Origin: JBDLSY01 sp043777895
Lineage (GTDB): Bacteria; Pseudomonadota; Gammaproteobacteria; Burkholderiales; Burkholderiaceae_C
Direction: 5' to 3'
Length of the DNA stretch: 10,365 nt
Assembly (NCBI GenBank): GCA_043777895.1
Contig: JAYWHD010000063.1
Location: 1 to 10,365 of the forward strand
Shown: positions 7,164 to 10,365 of the stretch, piece after piece
Layout: every line of letters begins with the position of its first letter
How positions within the stretch are numbered: position 1 is the first letter of the stretch
Program-made: the position numbers and the translations under genes
Notes under the pieces: model-generated
Databases searched by the model: none
Told to the model about the DNA's origin: nothing
The model's input: the letters and a program-made list of their open reading frames with translations, nothing else

Positions 7164-7211
7164 CTGTAAAAGTTAAATTTTAATATCACCAAAATTTTGA
7201 CATCAGCTAAT

Positions 7212-7217
7212 AAAGGA
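7212..7217 (+). promoter_or_regulatory. Shine-Dalgarno site of the DUF29 gene
   Basis: AAAGGA with 8 bases before the ATG at 7226. It supports that ATG over the second in-frame ATG at 7235, and it contrasts with the core genes on the left, which lack such a site. Confidence 0.8.
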
Positions 7218-7225
7218 ATATCACA

Positions 7226-7672
7226 ATGTCGGCTATGACGTTACACGAAACCTATTATAAAGACTTATATCTTTGGGGTATAGAGCAAATAAAATTATTA
7301 AAAGAAAAGCGTTTTGATGAGTTGGATATTGAACACTTAATTGAGGAAATGGAAGATATGGGGCGTAGCCAGCAACACGCTATTTATAGCCATCAAGTTA
7401 ATTTGATTATGCATCTTTTAAAATGGCAGTATCAATCTAGTATACAAAGCAACAGTTGGCGATCCAGTATTCGTAATGCAAGAATTGCTATGGCAAAATT
7501 GATTAAAGAAAACCCTAGTTTGCATTCAATACCCTTAAAAGAGTTACACGATGCTTATGCTCACGCTAGAAAAATCGCTGCTGATGAAACAGAATTAATT
7601 CTTAAAACATTCCCTATTGATTGCCCTTACACTGTTGAACAAATATTAAACGAAGACTGGTTACCCGATTAA
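7226..7672 (+). CDS. DUF29 family protein
   Basis: Small cytoplasmic protein of the DUF29 family, function unknown, common in cyanobacteria and filamentous sulfur bacteria where many copies occur per genome. At 148 residues it is full length. Family landmarks in order: YKDLYLW (11-17), DIEHLIEEMEDMG (34-46), HLLKWQYQ (63-70), SWRSSI (77-82), and near the C-terminus ADETEL (119-124) and CPYTVEQIL (133-141). It is predicted to be mostly helical and has no signal peptide or membrane segment. It is the first gene of the right-hand accessory stretch and has a strong ribosome site. The decayed Uma2 copy starts about 40 bp after its stop. Confidence 0.92.
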   Translation: MSAMTLHETYYKDLYLWGIEQIKLLKEKRFDELDIEHLIEEMEDMGRSQQHAIYSHQVNLIMHLLKWQYQSSIQSNSWRSSIRNARIAMAKLIKENPSLHSIPLKELHDAYAHARKIAADETELILKTFPIDCPYTVEQILNEDWLPD

Positions 7673-7713
7673 AATAATTGGCTTAAAAAGTATAGATTTA
7701 AACCCATACCCTG

Positions 7714-7966
7714 TTACAAGGAAAAACTATTATGGGACTCCACAAATAAACCACGTGATGACCGCTGAAGAATTTCTTGAATGGGAGTTGTAACAATTTG
7801 ATCGCTACTAGTTTTATGACGGTGAAGTATTTGCTATAGCAGCGAACCATCTGCACACAATGCAACAACAGGTGCTTTATATAGTGAATTAAGACAGCAT
7901 TTAAAAGGCACACCGTGCCGCGTTTTTATGTCGGATATGCGGGTTAAAGTAGCCAATCTTATTTAT
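7714..7966 (+). pseudogene. Decayed, truncated Uma2-family gene copy
   Basis: This segment matches the ribosome site and first 74 or so codons of the intact Uma2 gene at 8520. The match starts at 7714 (intact copy 8502) and includes AAGGA (7718-7722) and the ATG at 7732 with identical 9-bp spacing. It then decays. One base is lost soon after the start (GGGACTCC against GGGATTGCC). Two CAA codons have become stops in the original frame (TAA 7791-7793, TAG 7809-7811). A second base is lost and the sequence scrambled at about 7837-7890. Strong identity resumes over 7895-7950 and fades by about 7966, where unrelated repeat DNA begins, so the 3' half is missing. No protein can be made. It is either a tandem duplicate of the intact gene or a relic from an earlier transfer. 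Confidence 0.9.
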
Positions 7967-7980
7967 CTTTTAATATCCTA

Positions 7981-8107
7981 TTTATCCTTTAATCTTAACA
8001 ATCCTGATTCTAAACATTATTTATATAATAATACGCTTTTAAAATTAATCACAAATCACCAATAAAAATTATGATAAAAACAGAACTTTCTGATGAGTAT
8101 ATAGAGG
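7981..8107 (+). repeat. Dispersed repeat, family 2, copy A (runs into a start codon)
   Basis: Bases 7981-8080 match 9722-9820 at close to 90% by my hand alignment (about ten mismatches and one gap). Both contain TTTATCCTTTAATCTTA, AATCCTGATTCTAA and CTTTTAAAATTAATCACA and end at an ATG (8071, 9811). A shorter match continues at 8095-8107. The left end abuts the point where the Uma2 pseudogene loses similarity. No protein is encoded in the repeat; it acts as the whole leader of the 55-aa ORF. Confidence 0.8.
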
Positions 8108-8238
8108 CGAATTGGCATTATTTTATAATGACCTCATCAAGTACACCCGATCAAAATGACGATGAAGTTTTAGAAAATGAATACGGTGATTATTTATATG
8201 AAAAATATATACACACATACACTAACAACATCAAATAA
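8071..8238 (+). CDS. Small acidic protein, 55 aa, not recognised
   Basis: I do not recognise this ORF. It starts at ATG 8071 (MIKTELSDEYIEANWHYF...) and ends with two consecutive stops (8236-8241). The middle is acidic (Asp/Glu-rich, about 28-46) and the end is rich in Tyr, Thr and Asn; it has no membrane segment. Its start lies in the dispersed repeat, and the repeat's other copy also begins an ORF with M-x-K-T followed by a Tyr and Glu at matching positions. No Shine-Dalgarno sequence is seen. The 70-aa ORF follows after 17 bp. It may be a real small gene, a fragment, or chance; the shared N-terminal context mildly supports a real family. Confidence 0.4.
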   Translation: MIKTELSDEYIEANWHYFIMTSSSTPDQNDDEVLENEYGDYLYEKYIHTYTNNIK

Positions 8239-8255
8239 TAAATGAGTATCTTCGT

Positions 8256-8468
8256 ATGATTAATACTGAAGTATCTGTACAACTAACGTCTAGTTTTGAT
8301 TATAAAAATCTTAGAGACATTGTGATTATGGAGCGATATTTTGAAAAGCAACAGCGTGAGATTATGAACCCAGATCGTAGTGTTGAATATAGAACAATTT
8401 TTCGTAAAAAATTTAATATTAATTCCGACTGTTTAGCAGCAGAGCTAAATTCATTAATATTAAAGTAG
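8256..8468 (+). CDS. Small hypothetical protein, 70 aa
   Basis: I do not recognise this protein. It starts at ATG 8256, 17 bp after the 55-aa ORF. The first 12 residues resemble a beta strand (EVSVQLTSS). The rest is charged and probably helical, with RYFEKQQREI (about 27-36), a basic patch RTIFRKKF (46-53) and SDCLAAELNSLIL near the end. It has no signal peptide or membrane segment. No Shine-Dalgarno sequence is clear. The paired arrangement with an acidic small ORF recalls a toxin-antitoxin pair, but nothing in either sequence identifies one. The stop codon lies within a 16-base match to DNA upstream of the DUF29 gene. Confidence 0.5.
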   Translation: MINTEVSVQLTSSFDYKNLRDIVIMERYFEKQQREIMNPDRSVEYRTIFRKKFNINSDCLAAELNSLILK

Positions 8469-8505
8469 TACTGGTATAAATAATTTAATAATTATAATTT
8501 ATTAT

Positions 8506-8510
8506 AAGGA
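8506..8510 (+). promoter_or_regulatory. Shine-Dalgarno site of the intact Uma2 gene
   Basis: AAGGA with 9 bases before the ATG at 8520. The same site and spacing are preserved in front of the decayed Uma2 copy (7718-7722), which fixes the start of both. Confidence 0.8.
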
Positions 8511-8519
8511 AAAACTATT

Positions 8520-9077
8520 ATGGGATTGCCACAAATAAACCACGTGATGACCGCTGAAGAGTTTCTTGAATGGGAGTTGCAACAGCTTGATCGCCATCAA
8601 TTGTATGACGGTGAAGTATTTGCGATGGCAGGTGGAACGGCTGCACACAATACGGTTGCGATTAATATAGTATTTGGCTTAAAGCAACATCTAAAAGGTA
8701 CGCCATGCCGAGTGTTTATGTCGGATATGCGGGTTAAAGTCGCCCACAATTATTTTTATCCCGATGTAGTGGTGAGTTGTTCACCACTGGATATTCAAGA
8801 CCCTAAGCTAGTTGAGTTAATCAACCCTAAAATCATTGTAGAAGTATTATCAACAAGTACCGCTAGTTTTGACCGTGGTTTAAAGTTTGCGGCTTATCGC
8901 ACGATAGACAGTTTGCAAGAGTATTTAATATTAGATGCCGATGCTAAAACTGCTGAAGTGTTTCGTAAAAATGCAGCGGGAATTTGGGAGTTACACCCCA
9001 GCACGCCAGAAAGCCCGATTATTCAGTTAAATAGCGTAAATTGGACAGGGCAGCTGGAAGCGGTGTTTGAGTATTAA
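8520..9077 (+). CDS. Uma2 family protein (PD-(D/E)XK-like fold)
   Basis: Member of the Uma2 (DUF820) family, which has a PD-(D/E)XK restriction-endonuclease-like fold. Copies are very numerous in cyanobacteria and sulfur bacteria and their role is unknown. At 185 residues it is full length. Visible core: the opening helix MTAEEFLEWE (10-19), YDGEVFAMAGGTAAHN (29-44, with E32 and H43), MSDMRVKV (67-74), the acidic YPDVVV (80-85, D82), IIVEVLSTST (105-114, E108), and KFAAYR (122-127) with LQEYLILD (132-139). The expected acidic residues are present, so it may be active. It has no signal peptide. The gene has a strong ribosome site and is a close paralogue of the decayed copy 788 bp upstream. 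The DUF4160 frame opens about 41 bp after its stop. Confidence 0.93.
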   Translation: MGLPQINHVMTAEEFLEWELQQLDRHQLYDGEVFAMAGGTAAHNTVAINIVFGLKQHLKGTPCRVFMSDMRVKVAHNYFYPDVVVSCSPLDIQDPKLVELINPKIIVEVLSTSTASFDRGLKFAAYRTIDSLQEYLILDADAKTAEVFRKNAAGIWELHPSTPESPIIQLNSVNWTGQLEAVFEY

Positions 9078-9118
9078 TTTTTTAGTTAAATATTTTTAAG
9101 CGTTTAAATAAGGATTCT

Positions 9119-9376
9119 ATACCAGAAATTAGTCGTTTTTTAGGTATCATTATTTATATGAATTGGGCAGACCACGCGCCACCACATTTTCATGCAAAAT
9201 ATGGTGATTATGAAATAACTGTAGATATTCAAACGGGTATTGTCCGTGGAACTTTTTCAAAACGTGCTTTAAGAGCTGTCTTAGATTGGTTAGATCAGCA
9301 TCAAAGTGAATTATTAATTGATTGGGAGTTGGCTGTTGCAAGAGAGCCTTTGTTACCAATACCACCTTTAGAATAA
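9119..9376 (+). CDS. DUF4160 family protein, with ATA at the expected start
   Basis: Small DUF4160 protein of unknown function. The core is NWADHAPPHFHAKYGDYE (15-32 counting from 9119), then a strand-rich stretch and KRALRAVLDWLDQHQ (48-62). Known members usually begin M-P-x-I-S-R-F-x-G-I-I-I; here the same frame reads I-P-E-I-S-R-F-L-G-I-I-I from 9119, with AAGGA at 9110-9114 just before it. The codon at the expected start is therefore ATA rather than ATG. The only in-frame ATG is at 9158, which would drop 13 conserved residues and has no ribosome site. Either ATA is used, the protein is shortened, or the gene is newly disabled. DUF2442 follows after 2 bp, a common pairing for these families that is sometimes predicted to be toxin-antitoxin. 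Confidence 0.8.
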   Translation: MPEISRFLGIIIYMNWADHAPPHFHAKYGDYEITVDIQTGIVRGTFSKRALRAVLDWLDQHQSELLIDWELAVAREPLLPIPPLE

Positions 9377-9378
9377 TT

Positions 9379-9633
9379 ATGTTTTTACATACGTATTTTG
9401 TTCAGCCACAAAGCAACTATTGTTTATACGTTGAGTTCAATAATGGTGCAAAAGGACTGATTGATTTGACTGATGTTTTATGGGGAGACATGTTTGAAAC
9501 CCTTAAAACTTCTACTATGTTTTTGACTGCCACTCAAAACCCTGTCATGGGAACAGTGTCTTGGGCAAATGGTGCAGATTTAGCCCCCGAATTTTTATAT
9601 GATTTACTCGTGCAGCAATCTTTAAATATCTAA
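9379..9633 (+). CDS. DUF2442 family protein
   Basis: Small DUF2442 protein of 84 residues, function unknown. Landmarks: the strand NYCLYVEFNNGAKGLIDLTDVL (split at 13-23 and 24-34), WGDMFETLK (35-43), and the signature GTVSWANGADLAPEFLYDLL (58-77). The start is ATG 9379, two bases after the DUF4160 stop, which implies translational coupling. An upstream in-frame start at 9322 would overlap DUF4160 and add residues foreign to the family, so it is not used. DUF2442 is often encoded beside DUF4160, and a toxin-antitoxin role has been proposed for such pairs; it is not shown by this sequence. Confidence 0.9.
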   Translation: MFLHTYFVQPQSNYCLYVEFNNGAKGLIDLTDVLWGDMFETLKTSTMFLTATQNPVMGTVSWANGADLAPEFLYDLLVQQSLNI

Positions 9634-9648
9634 ATAATCTTTAACCAA

Positions 9649-9694
9649 TCTTAAAATCAAAATCTGAATCAAGATTTTCAGAATTTAAAGATTT
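9649..9694 (+). repeat. Dispersed repeat, family 1, copy 2
   Basis: Matches 6966-7014: shared GAATCAA, TTTTCAGAAT and AGATTTT blocks in the same order and spacing. It starts 15 bp after the DUF2442 stop. It opens a 354-bp stretch with no intact gene (9634-9987), which also holds the second family-2 repeat and a broken small ORF. The pattern resembles AATC-TGATTC-rich intergenic repeats that I recall near PD-(D/E)XK genes in other bacteria. Confidence 0.65.
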
Positions 9695-9721
9695 TCAAGA
9701 TTTTAATTTTTTCAAACTCTG

Positions 9722-9847
9722 TTTATCCTTTAATCTTAAAAATCCTGATTCTAATCATTATTTAATCATAAAACACTTTTAAAATTAATCACACATCACC
9801 ATCAAAAATCATGATGAAAACTATTATAAAAGCGAAGTATACAGAGA
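9722..9847 (+). repeat. Dispersed repeat, family 2, copy B (runs into a start codon)
   Basis: Close to 90% identical to 7981-8080 over 9722-9820, ending at ATG 9811 just as copy A ends at ATG 8071. After a non-matching stretch of 14 bases, similarity returns at 9835-9847, at the same distance from the ATG as in copy A (8095-8107). The homology therefore extends into the coding start of the downstream ORF. Confidence 0.8.
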
Positions 9848-9957
9848 TGCAAAAGGGGCTTATTTAATGGAGAAAGATAATCACAGTTTTAGCCACCAAG
9901 GTGTTCCATAACAATTTGATTTGGGTGGGCGATGCAAATGCATTGTCTGAAGATTAA
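9811..9957 (+). pseudogene. Broken small ORF remnant after repeat copy B
   Basis: From ATG 9811 the frame gives only 18 residues (MMKTIIKAKYTEMQKGLI) before TAA at 9865-9867. A neighbouring frame (from 9813) is open to TAA at 9909-9911 and reads plausible protein (YYKSEVYRDAKGAYLMEK...). A third frame reads NLIWVGDANALSED and stops at 9955-9957. Frame switching over 147 bp suggests a small gene with frameshifts, but the fragments are too short for me to name a family. It could also be non-coding DNA that reads well by chance. Confidence 0.35.
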
Positions 9958-9987
9958 AAATAAATATCTAAACCATTAAAAAATATC

Positions 9988-10365
9988 ATGACTGATCAAG
10001 AATTAAAAGCTTTAGTGGCTGATTTGTTGATTTCACAAGCCAAAACTGATGCAAAATTAGACCGTATAGCCAAAATGTATGGTGGCATCGCCGACAATAT
10101 GGGTTCATCGGCAGAAGAATATTTTTATAATTCTTTGAATGACAGTAAGCAAATAGGGCATTTCCAGTTTGATATCATCTATGAACGTGTAAAAGGTGGT
10201 TCACTGGGTAGCCAACAAGAATACGATTTAGTGCTGATTAATGGCACAGCTGTGGCTTTAGTTGAAGTAAAATACAAAGTCCACCTCAACGTTTTAGACC
10301 AAGTAGATAAGCAATTGCGTAGTTTTAAACAGCATTTCCCCGAATATCAACACATGCAGTTATAC
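9988..10365 (+). CDS. PD-(D/E)XK-like protein (DUF3782-type), 3' end outside window
   Basis: 126 codons are visible and the frame runs off the window. The protein opens with a short helix, MTDQELKALVADLLISQAKTD (split at 1-10 and 11-21), the kind of heptad-like QAKTDAKL segment that is often expanded in relatives. MYGGIADNMGSSAEEYFYNSL (30-50) follows. The nuclease-like core then shows E78-Y79-D80 in QEYDLVLING and E93-V-K95 in LVEVKYK; D80 and E93-x-K95 have classic PD-(D/E)XK spacing. This matches the DUF3782-like family I recall from filamentous sulfur bacteria and cyanobacteria, function unknown, with no known target. The start ATG at 9988 has no Shine-Dalgarno sequence; the preceding broken ORF ends 30 bp upstream. 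Confidence 0.8.
   Translation, partial: MTDQELKALVADLLISQAKTDAKLDRIAKMYGGIADNMGSSAEEYFYNSLNDSKQIGHFQFDIIYERVKGGSLGSQQEYDLVLINGTAVALVEVKYKVHLNVLDQVDKQLRSFKQHFPEYQHMQLY

Noticed and set aside
7197..7202. Perfect TTGACA (-35 box) ahead of DUF29
   Set aside because: It is only 23 bp before the start codon, so a matching -10 and transcription start would fall at or beyond the ATG.
7698..7913. 71-codon minus-strand frame over the decayed Uma2 copy
   Set aside because: The DNA is explained by plus-strand similarity to the intact Uma2 gene; the antisense frame is incidental.
9150..9365. 71-codon minus-strand frame opposite DUF4160
   Set aside because: It is antisense to a clear DUF4160 coding region and has no independent support.
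9322..9378. Longer DUF2442 with a start at 9322
   Set aside because: It would overlap DUF4160 by 55 bp and add a Cys-rich segment foreign to the family; the ATG at 9379 gives the normal family start.

Overview
The window is AT-rich and mostly coding. It looks like a chromosomal piece of a gammaproteobacterium. Evidence: a dTDP-rhamnose cluster, a low-molecular-weight thioredoxin reductase, a YbgI/NIF3-type protein divergent from a DegS/AlgW-type membrane-anchored protease, and a set of small accessory families (DUF29, Uma2, DUF4160, DUF2442, a PD-(D/E)XK protein) that are abundant in filamentous sulfur bacteria (Thiotrichales/Beggiatoa-like) and cyanobacteria. The TauE/SafE exporter suits a sulfur-metabolising host but does not prove it. 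The lineage below Gammaproteobacteria is inference.

Left part (3-3482, + strand): a TauE/SafE-family permease cut by the window edge, then rfbD, rfbA and rfbC. These are three of the four enzymes making dTDP-L-rhamnose for surface polysaccharide; rfbB is not visible. A likely intrinsic terminator and a period-8 tandem repeat separate this cluster from the convergent trxB.

Middle part (3665-6943): trxB and the NIF3-like gene on the minus strand, then a degS/algW-like periplasmic serine protease on the plus strand. The shared 149-bp gap between the last two is almost entirely degenerate tandem repeat, including an almost perfect 24-bp duplication. Several other gaps on the left carry a short tandem repeat with a unit of their own (9, 8 or 10 bp).

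Right part (6944-10365, all + strand): an accessory stretch. It holds a DUF29 gene, a decayed Uma2 copy, two tiny unrecognised ORFs (55 and 70 aa), an intact Uma2 gene that is a close paralogue of the decayed one, a DUF4160/DUF2442 pair whose first gene seems to have an ATA in place of its usual ATG start, a broken small ORF, and the first 126 codons of a PD-(D/E)XK-like protein. Two dispersed repeat families occur twice each here. One family runs directly into a start codon in both copies.

Nothing here proves a new defence or metabolic system. The most informative signals are the duplication and decay of Uma2, the repeat that delivers a start codon, the AUA-start candidate, and the locus-specific tandem repeats in intergenic DNA.
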